From Variovorax sp. PAMC26660 (GTDB lineage Bacteria; Pseudomonadota; Gammaproteobacteria; Burkholderiales; Burkholderiaceae_C): DNA of 64,000 nt. How positions within the stretch are numbered: position 1 is the first letter of the stretch; the number at the start of each line of letters is the position of its first letter. The stretch spans positions 4,393,501 through 4,457,500 of the forward strand of contig NZ_CP060295.1 in assembly GCF_014302995.1 (NCBI RefSeq), given 5' to 3'. The notes beneath the pieces are model-generated. The model had not been told where the DNA came from and made no database searches. It saw only the letters and a list, made by a program, of their open reading frames with translations. This document shows positions 1-8,618 of this stretch, piece after piece. The translations under genes were made by a program, and so were the position numbers.

Positions 1-1
1 C

Positions 2-907
2 TTCAGTGCTGCATTCGCACGGGCACAAGCCGGCGACGACGGCGAGACCGTGGAAGCCGCGCCACTCGCCGCGCCAACGCCGCAGCCGCGCCATCCCGCC
101 GTGCGCGCCTTGGTCGAACGGGCGCAGCGCGACTTCCCGCCGGCGGTACAAGACTTTCTGCTCGAAGGCGTTCGCCGCCTCATCGACTACCAGGACACGG
201 CCTACGCCAGCCTGTACCTCGACCGCATGGCTGCCATTGCAGCTTTGCCGAACGACGACGGCCATCGCCTGCTGCGCGAAACCGCACGCCACCTCGCACT
301 CTGGATGTCCTACGAAGACACCGCCCGCGTTGCCGCCCTCAAGACCCGTGCGACACGCTTCGAGCGCGTGCGCGACGAAGCCCGTGTGCAGCCCGGACAG
401 GTGCTCGCCATCAACGAATACATGCACCCGCGCCTGCAGGAAATCTGCGAGACGCTGCCGGGCGGCATCGGCCGCTGGCTGATGAACTCGACGTTGCCGA
501 AGAAGATCGTCGGGCGTTTCACCCAGCACGGCCGTGTGATCCAGACCAGCTCGCTGCGCGGCTACCTCATGCTGCGCACCGTGGCCGCCATGAAGCGCTG
601 GCGCCTGTCCACCATGCGCTACGCCGACGAGAACCGCCGCATCGAGGAATGGCTGCAGCGCATCGCCACTACCGCGCAGCGCAACCCGGAACTCGCCGTC
701 GAGCTGGCGCAGTGCCAGCGCCTCGTGAAAGGCTACAGCGACACGCACGAACGCGGCCTGCGCAACTACGACACCGTGATGCGCGCCTTCGAGCGTGCCG
801 GCACGGCGCTTGCGCCCGCCACGCTGCGCGAACTGCGCGACGCCGCGCTCGCGGACGAACACGGCCACAAGCTGCAAGCCGCGCTGGCGCAGCACGCCCT
901 GGCCTGA
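2..907 (+). CDS. Indolepyruvate oxidoreductase beta-family protein, C-terminal part (5' cut by window)
   Basis: The reading frame is open from the first bases of the window, so the gene starts upstream; a GTG at 50 is probably internal. The visible 301 residues look like the helical C-terminal region (DUF6537 type) found after the gamma/beta domain in the two-gene indolepyruvate:ferredoxin oxidoreductase family. That family decarboxylates aryl 2-oxo acids with thiamine diphosphate to acyl-CoA, passing electrons to ferredoxin. No catalytic motif is in the visible part. The stop lies 13 bases before the reductase gene, so it is probably the same operon. In this context I infer a 2-oxo acid such as 2-aminophenylglyoxylate (isatinate) as substrate. 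The family call is moderate; the substrate is inference. Confidence 0.65.
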   Translation, partial: FSAAFARAQAGDDGETVEAAPLAAPTPQPRHPAVRALVERAQRDFPPAVQDFLLEGVRRLIDYQDTAYASLYLDRMAAIAALPNDDGHRLLRETARHLALWMSYEDTARVAALKTRATRFERVRDEARVQPGQVLAINEYMHPRLQEICETLPGGIGRWLMNSTLPKKIVGRFTQHGRVIQTSSLRGYLMLRTVAAMKRWRLSTMRYADENRRIEEWLQRIATTAQRNPELAVELAQCQRLVKGYSDTHERGLRNYDTVMRAFERAGTALAPATLRELRDAALADEHGHKLQAALAQHALA

Positions 908-920
908 AGAGACACAGAAG

Positions 921-1913
921 ATGACCGCTCCCACCGCCACCCTTCAACTGCGCGTTGTCGAAGCGCGCGAACTCAACCCGTTGATCCGCCTGCTGCGCCT
1001 GCGTGCCGAAGACGACCGAGCCTTGCCCGGCTTTGCGGCCGGTGCCCACATCCGCGTGCAGGTGTCGCTGCCCGATGGCAAGACCGATTGGCGCCACTAT
1101 TCGCTCATCAACTTCGCGACGGCGCGCAACGCCACCAACGCACCGCTCGAATACGTGATCGCAGTGCGCAAGGAGGCCGAAGGCCGTGGCGGCTCGCGCT
1201 TCATGCACGAGCGGTTGAAAGAGGGCGACACGCTCGCCATCGAAGCGCCGAAGAACGACTTCCCGCTGCACACCGGCCCAGGCGGATCGGTGCTGGTTGC
1301 AGGCGGCATCGGGATCACCCCGCTCGCGACGATGGCGGCGCGCCGCCGCGCCGAGGCCGCACCAGTGCGCATGCACTACGCCGGCCGCAGCCGCGACCTG
1401 ATGGCCTTCCTGCCCGAGCTGCAGGCGCTGCTGGGCGACGACCTGCGCGTGCATGCCGACGCCGAGGCTGGGGCGCCACTGGACATCGACGCATTGCTGG
1501 ATGGCGTTCCCGCCGGCGACCGCCTCTACGTCTGCGGCCCAAAGGTCATGCTCGACGCCGTGCTCGCCCGCACCCAGGCGCGCGGCTGGGAACACGACCG
1601 CGTGCACTTCGAGCTTTTCACCGAGCCGGTCGCCGAAGAAGGCGACCAGCCCTTCGAGGTGGAACTTGCCCAATCGGGCCAACGCTTCATCGTGCCGGCC
1701 GACCAGAGCATCCTCGACTGCCTGATCGACAACGGCTGCGACCCGATGTTCGACTGCAAGCGCGGCGAATGCGGCGTGTGTGCCGTGCCCGTGCTCGAAG
1801 GCGAGATCGACCACCGCGACTACGTGCTGACCGCCCGGGAGAAGGCGCAAGGCAACGTCATGCAGATCTGCATCTCGCGCGCCAAGGGCGAACGCCTGGT
1901 GCTCGACATCTGA
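921..1913 (+). CDS. Phthalate-dioxygenase-reductase-type flavin/[2Fe-2S] oxidoreductase
   Basis: This 330-residue electron-transfer protein would move electrons from NAD(P)H via flavin and a plant-type [2Fe-2S] cluster to a Rieske oxygenase. Seen: a flavin motif RHYSL at 58-62, the nucleotide-binding motif GGIGITP at 128-134, CGP at 205-207, and a C-terminal ferredoxin domain with Cys279, Cys284, Cys287 and Cys317. This order (flavin, NAD, ferredoxin) is that of the PDR/VanB family. The longer frame from 795 overlaps the upstream gene, so I take the ATG at 921. It lies 20 bases before the dioxygenase alpha gene. It is the only reductase in the region, so it may serve both Rieske oxygenases. 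It is a plausible counterpart of iadC of auxin-degradation loci, but that is inference. Confidence 0.9.
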   Translation: MTAPTATLQLRVVEARELNPLIRLLRLRAEDDRALPGFAAGAHIRVQVSLPDGKTDWRHYSLINFATARNATNAPLEYVIAVRKEAEGRGGSRFMHERLKEGDTLAIEAPKNDFPLHTGPGGSVLVAGGIGITPLATMAARRRAEAAPVRMHYAGRSRDLMAFLPELQALLGDDLRVHADAEAGAPLDIDALLDGVPAGDRLYVCGPKVMLDAVLARTQARGWEHDRVHFELFTEPVAEEGDQPFEVELAQSGQRFIVPADQSILDCLIDNGCDPMFDCKRGECGVCAVPVLEGEIDHRDYVLTAREKAQGNVMQICISRAKGERLVLDI

Positions 1914-1933
1914 AGCCAGGAGCCGCCAGACCC

Positions 1934-3247
1934 ATGACCTCGTACCGAGACAACCCCGATGCCATCCGTGCACTGGTGCAGAACGACCGCGTGCATCGCG
2001 ACCTGTACACCAGCCAGGAGCTGTTCGAGCTGGAGCAGGAGCACTTCTTCGCCAACACCTGGAACTACGCCGGCCACGAGAGCCAGATCCCCAAGCCCGG
2101 CGACTGGTTCAGCAACGAGATTGCCGGCCGCCCGCTGATCGTCGTGCGCCACACCGACGGCAGCGTGCGCGCGATGATGAACCGCTGCGCCCACAAGGGC
2201 TCGCGCCTCGTGAGCGGGCCCTGCGGCAATACCGGCAAGTTCTTCCGCTGCCCGTACCACGCCTGGACCTTCAAGACCGATGGTTCGCTGCTGGCCATTC
2301 CACTGAAGACCGGCTACGAGAACACGGCGCTGCACGAGTGCGAATCGGCCAAGGGCCTGACGACGCTCAAGCACGTGCGCAGCCACCGCGGCTTCATCTT
2401 CGTGAAGATCAACGATGCCGGGCCCGACTTCGACGAGTACTTCGGCGATTCGCTCAGCTCCATCGACAACATGGCCGACCGTTCGCCCGAAGGCGAGCTG
2501 GAAATCGCAGGCGGTTGCCTGCGCTTCATGCACCAGTGCAACTGGAAGATGTTCGTCGAAAACCTCAACGACACCATGCACCCGATGGTGGCGCACGAGT
2601 CGTCGGCCGGTACCGCCAAGCGCATGTGGGCCGACAAACCGGCCGACGAACCCAAGCCCATGGCGGTCGAACAGTTCGTGCCCTTCATGTCCGACTACAA
2701 GTTCTTCGAGGACATGGGCATCCGCACGTATGACCATGGTCACAGCTTCACGGGTGTGCACTTCAGCATCCACAGCAAGTACAAGGCGATCCCCGAATAC
2801 GACGACGCCATGAAGGCGCGCTACGGTGAAGAGAAGACCGCGCAGATTCTGGGCATGGCACGCCACAACACCGTGTACTACCCGAACCTCACGATCAAGG
2901 GCGCGATCCAGGCGATCCGTGTGGTGAAGCCGATCTCGGCCGACAAGACGCTGGTCGAGAGCTGGACCTTTCGCCTGAAGGGCGCGCCGCCCGAACTGCT
3001 GCAGCGCACCACCATGTACAACCGGCTCATCAACTCGCCGTTCTCGGTGGTGGGGCATGACGACCTGCAGGCCTATCGCGGCATGCAGGCAGGTTTGCAC
3101 GCGAGCGGCAACGAATGGGTGAGCCTGCACCGCGACTACGACCCTTCGGAGCTGAAGGGCGGCGAGATCACCACCGGCGGCACCAACGAGTTGCCGATGC
3201 GCAACCAGTACCGAAGCTGGGTTCAGCGCATGACGGAGACCATGTGA
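1934..3247 (+). CDS. Rieske ring-hydroxylating dioxygenase alpha subunit (copy 1)
   Basis: This 437-residue protein is the catalytic subunit of an aromatic-ring dioxygenase. The Rieske [2Fe-2S] ligands are Cys85/His87 and Cys106/His109 (CAH and CPYH). The mononuclear iron site shows the bridging Asp213 and ligands His216 and His221 in the segment NDTMHPMVAH. Length and layout match benzoate/anthranilate-type alpha subunits. The stop overlaps the start of the beta subunit gene (TGATG), indicating coupled translation. It aligns without gaps over the first ~220 residues with the second alpha subunit at 12114, so the two are paralogs. With the adjacent reductase it is the best candidate for oxidising the indole ring of indole-3-acetate (iadD-like). 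Oxygenase function is secure; the substrate is inferred. Confidence 0.93.
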   Translation: MTSYRDNPDAIRALVQNDRVHRDLYTSQELFELEQEHFFANTWNYAGHESQIPKPGDWFSNEIAGRPLIVVRHTDGSVRAMMNRCAHKGSRLVSGPCGNTGKFFRCPYHAWTFKTDGSLLAIPLKTGYENTALHECESAKGLTTLKHVRSHRGFIFVKINDAGPDFDEYFGDSLSSIDNMADRSPEGELEIAGGCLRFMHQCNWKMFVENLNDTMHPMVAHESSAGTAKRMWADKPADEPKPMAVEQFVPFMSDYKFFEDMGIRTYDHGHSFTGVHFSIHSKYKAIPEYDDAMKARYGEEKTAQILGMARHNTVYYPNLTIKGAIQAIRVVKPISADKTLVESWTFRLKGAPPELLQRTTMYNRLINSPFSVVGHDDLQAYRGMQAGLHASGNEWVSLHRDYDPSELKGGEITTGGTNELPMRNQYRSWVQRMTETM

Positions 3248-3735
3248 TGGCCGGCATCGACATCACCCGCCAGGATCTGATCGACTTCGTCGTGAACGAG
3301 GCGCGCCTGCTCGACACGCGCCGCTATGAAGAATGGAACGCGCTCTTCACCGACGACGCCTTCTACTGGGTTCCGCTGGTGCCGGACCAGGAGGACGGCC
3401 TCAACCACACCTCGCATCTCTACGAAGACAAGCTGCTGCGCGATCTTCGCATCGAACGCCTCAAGAGTCCGCGTGCGTTCTCGCAGCAACCGCCGAGCCG
3501 CTGCCACCATCTGCTGCAAGTGCCGGTGGTCGAACAGTTCGACGTCGGGGCGAATCGCTTCTTGGTGCGCACCGAGTTCCACTACACCGAGTCGCAGGGC
3601 GACGAGCTTCAGTTCTACGTCGGCACTTTCTTCCATCACCTCGCGGTGCAGGACGGCGCGTTGCGCATGACGCTCAAGCGCGTCAACCTGCTCAACTGCG
3701 ACGCGGCCCTGCCGGCCGTGCAACTCTTCATCTAA
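3247..3735 (+). CDS. Ring-hydroxylating dioxygenase beta subunit (copy 1)
   Basis: This 162-residue protein has the SnoaL-like cone fold sequence pattern of small dioxygenase subunits: acidic N-terminal helix, DDAFYWVPLVP strand, and a C-terminal RVNLLNCDAALPAVQ-type ending shared with the other beta subunit here. It has no metal or cofactor motifs; beta subunits are structural in alpha3beta3 oxygenases. The start at 3247 overlaps the alpha stop, so the much longer upstream extension of the frame is rejected. Together with the alpha subunit at 1934 it forms the first oxygenase (iadE-like by position). Confidence 0.9.
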   Translation: MAGIDITRQDLIDFVVNEARLLDTRRYEEWNALFTDDAFYWVPLVPDQEDGLNHTSHLYEDKLLRDLRIERLKSPRAFSQQPPSRCHHLLQVPVVEQFDVGANRFLVRTEFHYTESQGDELQFYVGTFFHHLAVQDGALRMTLKRVNLLNCDAALPAVQLFI

Positions 3736-3742
3736 GGACGCG

Positions 3743-5368
3743 ATGCCACACGCCACCGTCCATCAAGTCTTCGCGGCTACCGCGACGCGCACGCCGCGGG
3801 CGGAGTTCCTGTTCACCGAATCGGTGACTGCTGCCGCCTACGGCATTGCAGCGGGCGCCATTCGCTGGAGCGAGGCGGCAGCGGAGGTCGAACGCTTGCG
3901 CGTGGCCTACGCGCAAGCCGGCTACGGCCATGGCCATCGCGTCGGCCTGCTGCTGGAGAACCGGCCGGCCTTCCTCTTTCACTGGTTCGCGTTGAACGCT
4001 TTGGGCGTAAGCGTGGTCCCGATCAATGCCGAGATGCGCTCGGCCGAGCTGGTCTACCTGATCGGCCACAGTGAAATCGGCCTGGCCGTGACGCTGCCCG
4101 AGCGCGCCGCCGACCTGCGTGCAGCGGCGGCACAGGCTGGCGTTGCCTTCGAGACGATGGGGCCGGACGATGCGGTTCCCAGCGCGAAGACAGCCGCGCC
4201 GCATGCCGGCGAGCCCATTGGCGTCGATACCGAATGCGGCCTGCTCTACACCTCGGGCACCACCGGGCGGCCCAAGGGCTGCATCCTGAGCAACGCCTAC
4301 TTCCTGCGCGCCGGCGAGTGGTACGCCGCGCTCGACGGCGTGTGCAGCATCCGCCCCGATGCGGAGCGCGTCATCACGCCGCTGCCGCTCAACCACATGA
4401 ACGCGATGGCGTTCTCCACCATGGTGGTGCTGGTCGCGGGTGGATGCCTCGTGCAGCTCGACCGTTTTCATCCAAAGACCTGGCTGGCCAGTGCGAAGGA
4501 AAGCGGCGCCACCATCGTTCACTACCTGGGCGTGATGCCGGCCATGCTGCTGTCCGCACCCACATCGGCGGCCGACCGCGACCATGCAATCCGCTGGGGC
4601 TTCGGCGCCGGCGTGGACCGCAAGAACCACGCGCCCTTCGAGGGGCGTTTCGGCTTTCCGCTGGTCGAGGCCTGGGCAATGACCGAGACCGGTGCCGCCG
4701 CCTGCATCATGGCCAACCGCGAACCGCGCCTGGTGGGCACGAGCTGTTTCGGCCGACAGGAAGATTTCGTCGAGATTCGCCTCGTCGGTGAAGACGGCAA
4801 CGACGTCGCCGTTGACGCGTCGGGCGAACTGCTGGTGCGCTCGGCCGGCAGCGACCCGAAGCGCTACTTCTTCTCCGGCTACCTGAAAGACGAAGAAGCC
4901 ACGCGCGAAGCCTGGGCCGATGGTTGGTTCCATACCGGCGACCTCGTGCGCCGCGATGCGGAAGGCAACTTCTTCTTCGTCGACCGCAAGAAGAACGTGA
5001 TCCGCCGCAGCGGCGAAAACATCTCTGCCGTCGAAGTCGAAAGCGTGCTCAACCAGCATCCGGCCGTGAAGACCTGCGCCGTGGCCGCCACGCCCGATGC
5101 GGTGCGCGGCGACGAGGTGCTGGCCTGCATCGTCATGCGCGAAGGCGCCGATGCCTCGCAACGCGCGCAGATCGCAGCCAGCATCGTCGAACACGCGCTG
5201 GCGCAGCTGGCCTATTACAAGGCGCCCGGCTACGTGGCCTTCGTCGACGCACTGCCGCTCACGCCCTCGCAGAAGATCCAGCGCGGCCAGTTGCGCGAGA
5301 TGGCGCAGTCGCTGCCGGGCCAAGGCCACTGCATCGACACGCGCGCCATGAAAAAGAGGCAGCCATGA
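3743..5368 (+). CDS. AMP-forming acyl-CoA ligase (copy 1)
   Basis: This 541-residue ANL-superfamily enzyme would activate a carboxylic acid with ATP and join it to CoA. Seen: the P-loop-like YTSGTTGRPKG at about 169-179, an AMP-binding WFHTGD around residue 394, and a C-terminal SQKIQRGQL with the catalytic lysine typical of the adenylation step. It begins 7 bases after the dioxygenase beta gene and overlaps the next gene by 4 bases (ATGA), so it belongs to the same translationally coupled operon. Its place directly after the ring dioxygenase and before an aldolase/thiolase-like gene suggests it activates the oxygenated aryl-acetate side chain (for example dioxindole-3-acetate). That substrate is inference. 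Confidence 0.9.
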   Translation: MPHATVHQVFAATATRTPRAEFLFTESVTAAAYGIAAGAIRWSEAAAEVERLRVAYAQAGYGHGHRVGLLLENRPAFLFHWFALNALGVSVVPINAEMRSAELVYLIGHSEIGLAVTLPERAADLRAAAAQAGVAFETMGPDDAVPSAKTAAPHAGEPIGVDTECGLLYTSGTTGRPKGCILSNAYFLRAGEWYAALDGVCSIRPDAERVITPLPLNHMNAMAFSTMVVLVAGGCLVQLDRFHPKTWLASAKESGATIVHYLGVMPAMLLSAPTSAADRDHAIRWGFGAGVDRKNHAPFEGRFGFPLVEAWAMTETGAAACIMANREPRLVGTSCFGRQEDFVEIRLVGEDGNDVAVDASGELLVRSAGSDPKRYFFSGYLKDEEATREAWADGWFHTGDLVRRDAEGNFFFVDRKKNVIRRSGENISAVEVESVLNQHPAVKTCAVAATPDAVRGDEVLACIVMREGADASQRAQIAASIVEHALAQLAYYKAPGYVAFVDALPLTPSQKIQRGQLREMAQSLPGQGHCIDTRAMKKRQP

Positions 5369-6537
5369 CCAAGCGACGACTCTCCTATGAAGGCGTCGCG
5401 GTGGCGGTGCCCGTCACCGTGCCCTATGTGCGCTACTCCACGCGCAGCGCGCACTGGTTCATCGGGCAAGCCATCGAGGCGCTGGTCAAGACCAGCGGCG
5501 TGCCCAAGGAACAGATTGACGGCCTATGCCTCAGCAGCTTCTCGCTCGCGCCCGACACGGCCGTAGGCGTCACGCAGCACCTGGGCTTGTCGCCGCGCTG
5601 GCTCGACCATGTGCCGACCGGCGGTGCCTCGGGCGTGATGTGCCTGCGTCGCGCGGCGCGGGCGGTGCAGGCGGGCGATGCAGACATCGTGGCCTGCGTG
5701 GGGGCAGACACCAACCATGTCGACTCCTTCCGCCAGACGCTCGGCAGCTTCAGCAACTTCGCGCGTGACGCCAGCTACCCCTACGGCTCGGGCGGACCCA
5801 ACTCGATCTTCGCGTTCATCACCGCGAACTACATGCGCACCTTCGGCGCGAAGCGTGAAGACTTCGGCCGCATCTGCGTGGACCAACGCACCAACGCGCT
5901 GGGCAACCCGAACGCGATGTTCAAGAAGGCGCTGACGCTGGACGAGTACATGGCCGCGCGGCCCATCTCCGACCCCATCCATCTGTTCGACTGCGTGATG
6001 CCCTGTGCCGGCGGCGATGCCTTCCTGGTGATGAACGAAGAGCGCGCGCGCGACCTGGGCCTGGCGCACGTGGTGATCCGCGGCGCCATCGAACGCCACA
6101 ACGCCTATGCCGACGACCCGGTGATGGTGCAGGGCGGCTGGCGCAAAGACCGCGACGACCTCTACGCGCAGGCCGGCGTGCAACCCGCCGCGCTCGACTT
6201 CGTGCAGACCTACGACGACTACCCGGTCATTGTGATGATGCAGTTCGAGGACCTGGGCTTCTGCGAGAAGGGCGAGGGCTCGGCCTTCGTGCAGTCGCAC
6301 ACCATGACCTTCGATGGCAGTTTTCCGAACAACACCAGCGGCGGGCAGCTTTCTGCCGGGCAGGCCGGTGCGGCGGGCGGTTTCCTTGGCATGGTCGAGG
6401 CGATCCGCCAACTGACAGACCAAGCTGACCAACGCACCGTGCCCGATGCCCAACTGGGCCTCGTCGCCGGCTTCGGCATGGTGACCTACGACCGCTGCCT
6501 GTGCACAGGCGCGGTCATCCTGGGGAGACCCGCATGA
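5365..6537 (+). CDS. SCP2-type thiolase-fold protein, probable retro-aldolase
   Basis: This 390-residue protein has the thiolase fold of the SCP-x/lipid-transfer class. The nucleophilic cysteine position reads TGGASG (residues 85-90) with Gly where thiolases have Cys. The C-terminal glycine-rich block reads NTSGGQLSAGQ, without the GHP histidine of thiolases. Both classical catalytic residues are therefore missing. The steroid enzyme Ltp2 belongs to this thiolase superfamily, works as a side-chain aldolase, and needs a DUF35 partner. Here a DUF35-containing gene follows with a 4-base overlap. I infer retro-aldol cleavage of a 3-hydroxyacyl-CoA to a ketone plus acetyl-CoA. The longer upstream frame overlaps the ligase and was rejected. 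Confidence 0.85.
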   Translation: MTKRRLSYEGVAVAVPVTVPYVRYSTRSAHWFIGQAIEALVKTSGVPKEQIDGLCLSSFSLAPDTAVGVTQHLGLSPRWLDHVPTGGASGVMCLRRAARAVQAGDADIVACVGADTNHVDSFRQTLGSFSNFARDASYPYGSGGPNSIFAFITANYMRTFGAKREDFGRICVDQRTNALGNPNAMFKKALTLDEYMAARPISDPIHLFDCVMPCAGGDAFLVMNEERARDLGLAHVVIRGAIERHNAYADDPVMVQGGWRKDRDDLYAQAGVQPAALDFVQTYDDYPVIVMMQFEDLGFCEKGEGSAFVQSHTMTFDGSFPNNTSGGQLSAGQAGAAGGFLGMVEAIRQLTDQADQRTVPDAQLGLVAGFGMVTYDRCLCTGAVILGRPA

Positions 6538-7787
6538 CCATGCCGATGATGCGCCCCCCGCGCAAGAACCCGGTGCTGCGCACCCGGCAGATGAACCTGC
6601 CGCCCGGCGCGCGTGGCCGCGTGGCGCTAGGCCTCACGGCGGCTGCTGCCGAAGGCCGCTTCGAACTGCAGACCTGCGAAGACTGCGGCACGGTGCAGTA
6701 CCCGCCGCGCGAGGTCTGCCACAAGTGCCTGTCGGCTGCCCTGCGCTGGCGCCAGCAGAGCGGCGAGGGCGAGCTGCTCGGCGGCACCACGCTGCATCAC
6801 AGCAACGATCTGTTCTTTCGCGAGCGGCTGCCCTGGCGGCTGGGCCTGGTGCACCTCGACGCAGGTCCCACGCTCATGGTCCACCTGCACGGCGAAGTCG
6901 GCGACGCGCCCACACGAGTGCGTGTCGGCGCCCGGCTCGACCGAGCGGGGCAGGCCGTTCTCATTGGTTTTCCGAATGAAGGGAGTGCCCATATGGCCGA
7001 CGACAAGATGCTGCGTGAAATGACCAGCGACCCCAAGTTCCGCAAGGCGTTGGTGACCGACGGCAAGACCGAGACCGGCCAGGCCATCGTGCGTGCGCTG
7101 GTGAAGGCCGGCGCCGACATCGTGTGGGTCGGCCATGCCGAGCCGTGGAAGAAGATGGGCGACGGGCTGGACGACATCTCGGCGCTGCCGCAGGTGACGC
7201 TGGTGCCGCTCGACCTAACCAACGGCCGCCAGGTAACGGAGTTGGCAGGCTCCATCGGCGGCAAGGTCGACATCGTGATCAACAACGCCGAGGTGCATCG
7301 CACCTTCGGCATCGGCGCGCGGCGTGGCACGGACGTGGCCAAGGCCGAGATGGACATCAACTACTTCGGCCTGCTGCGTCTTGCGCAGGAGTTCGGCCCC
7401 GCGCTCAAGGGCCGTTCCGCCGATGGCGAGACGGGCGCGACGGCGTGGGTCAACCTGCTGTCGATTTACGCACTCAGCAACTTTCCGCCGCACGGCACCT
7501 TCAGCGCCTCGAAGGCTGCGGCGCATTCGCTCGCACAGTGCCTGCGCGCTGAAATGCGGCCGGCGGGTATTCGCGTGATCAATGTGTTCCCCGGCCCGAT
7601 CGACGACGAATGGAACCAGCACACGCCACCGCCCAAGCTGGCGCCCACCGCGCTGGCCAACGCCATCGTGAAGGCACTGCGCGATGGTGTGGAAGACGTG
7701 TACCCCGGTGACGTGGCGCAGGAATGGCTGGAGCGCTGGCGCGACAACCCCAAGGTGCTCGAACGCGAACTCGCGGCGGGCGGCTGA
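6534..7787 (+). CDS. DUF35 zinc-ribbon/OB protein fused to a degenerate short-chain dehydrogenase
   Basis: This 417-residue protein has two parts. Residues ~1-145 carry a rubredoxin-like zinc ribbon (Cys48, Cys51, Cys62, Cys65) and an OB domain, the DUF35 arrangement that partners thiolase-fold enzymes. Residues ~154-417 are an SDR fold. In the SDR half the glycine motif is degraded (VTDGKTETGQ). The NN of the NNAG motif is kept as NNAE. The catalytic YxxxK reads FSASK, with Phe replacing Tyr, so activity is doubtful. An in-frame ATG at 6993 follows a good ribosome site (AAGGGAG at 6979-6985), so the SDR part may also be made alone. It overlaps the thiolase-like gene by 4 bases. The domain call is firm; the function is inferred. 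Confidence 0.82.
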   Translation: MTMPMMRPPRKNPVLRTRQMNLPPGARGRVALGLTAAAAEGRFELQTCEDCGTVQYPPREVCHKCLSAALRWRQQSGEGELLGGTTLHHSNDLFFRERLPWRLGLVHLDAGPTLMVHLHGEVGDAPTRVRVGARLDRAGQAVLIGFPNEGSAHMADDKMLREMTSDPKFRKALVTDGKTETGQAIVRALVKAGADIVWVGHAEPWKKMGDGLDDISALPQVTLVPLDLTNGRQVTELAGSIGGKVDIVINNAEVHRTFGIGARRGTDVAKAEMDINYFGLLRLAQEFGPALKGRSADGETGATAWVNLLSIYALSNFPPHGTFSASKAAAHSLAQCLRAEMRPAGIRVINVFPGPIDDEWNQHTPPPKLAPTALANAIVKALRDGVEDVYPGDVAQEWLERWRDNPKVLERELAAGG

Positions 7788-7802
7788 GACAGGAGCCACA
7801 CG

Positions 7803-8618
7803 ATGACGACCAACACCACAGAACTGATGTCCGCAGCCGAGATCCTCGGCGGCCTGGTGACCGCGATGGCCAGCGGCCGCATCCGCGTGATCGACCTCAC
7901 GCAGACGCTCACGCCCGAATTCCCGCAGATCGCGCTGCCACCCGAGATGGGCCAGTGCTGGCCCTTCCGCATCGAAGAAGTGTCGAAGTACGACGAGCGC
8001 GGCCCCGGTTGGTACTGGAATAATTTTTCCTGCGGCGAACACACCGGCACGCACTTCGATGCGCCGATCCACTGGATCTCGGGCCGCGACCTGCCGAACA
8101 ACTCGGTCGACACGATTCCGGTGCAGCACTTCGTCGCACCCGCCTGCGTGATCGACTGCTCGGCCGATGTGCAGACGAATGACGACTACCTGCTGAGCGT
8201 GGCCGACATCGAGCGCTACGAAGCCGCGCATGGCCGCATCCCGAAGGGTGCGTGGGTGCTGATGCGCACCGACTGGTCCAAGCGCAGTGACCCCGAGGCT
8301 TATCAGAACTTCGACGAGACGGGTCAACACACGCCCGGCCCGAGCACCGAAGCCGTGCGCTTCCTGGTCGAGCAGCGCGACGTGCTGGGCTTCGGCTCGG
8401 AGGCCATCGGCACCGATGCAGGGCAGGGCTACCACTTGCGCCCGCCCTATCCGTGCCACTACTACATGCACGGCGCCGGGCGCTACGGCCTGCAGTGCCT
8501 GAGCAACCTCGACCTGCTGCCGCCGTCGGGCGCGGTGCTGATCTGCCCGCCGCTCAAGATCGAAAAGGGCAGCGGCAGCCCGCTGCGGGTGCTGGCGTTG
8601 GTAGGGGCTTCGGCATGA
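7803..8618 (+). CDS. Cyclase-family metal-dependent hydrolase (isatin hydrolase / kynurenine formamidase-like)
   Basis: This 271-residue protein belongs to the Cyclase family (PF04199 type). The metal site is visible as HTGTHFDAPIH at residues 80-90, giving His80, His84, Asp86 and His90. Family members hydrolyse cyclic or formyl amides: bacterial kynurenine formamidase and isatin hydrolase are the characterised types. In an indole-ring pathway, opening of isatin to isatinate is the fitting reaction. It follows the DUF35-SDR gene by 15 bases and overlaps the next SDR by 4 bases (ATGA), so it is in the operon. The family is secure; isatin as substrate is inference from neighbours. Confidence 0.85.
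   Translation: MTTNTTELMSAAEILGGLVTAMASGRIRVIDLTQTLTPEFPQIALPPEMGQCWPFRIEEVSKYDERGPGWYWNNFSCGEHTGTHFDAPIHWISGRDLPNNSVDTIPVQHFVAPACVIDCSADVQTNDDYLLSVADIERYEAAHGRIPKGAWVLMRTDWSKRSDPEAYQNFDETGQHTPGPSTEAVRFLVEQRDVLGFGSEAIGTDAGQGYHLRPPYPCHYYMHGAGRYGLQCLSNLDLLPPSGAVLICPPLKIEKGSGSPLRVLALVGASA

Noticed and set aside
669..1973. Long minus-strand frame (434 codons) opposite the reductase, and similar ones at 1820-3130, 3728-5329, 31008-33449, 34847-37180 and 46907-49198
   Set aside because: Composition is that of GC-rich antisense frames (His/Arg/Ala-rich, no motifs), and each covers a plus-strand gene with clear motifs.
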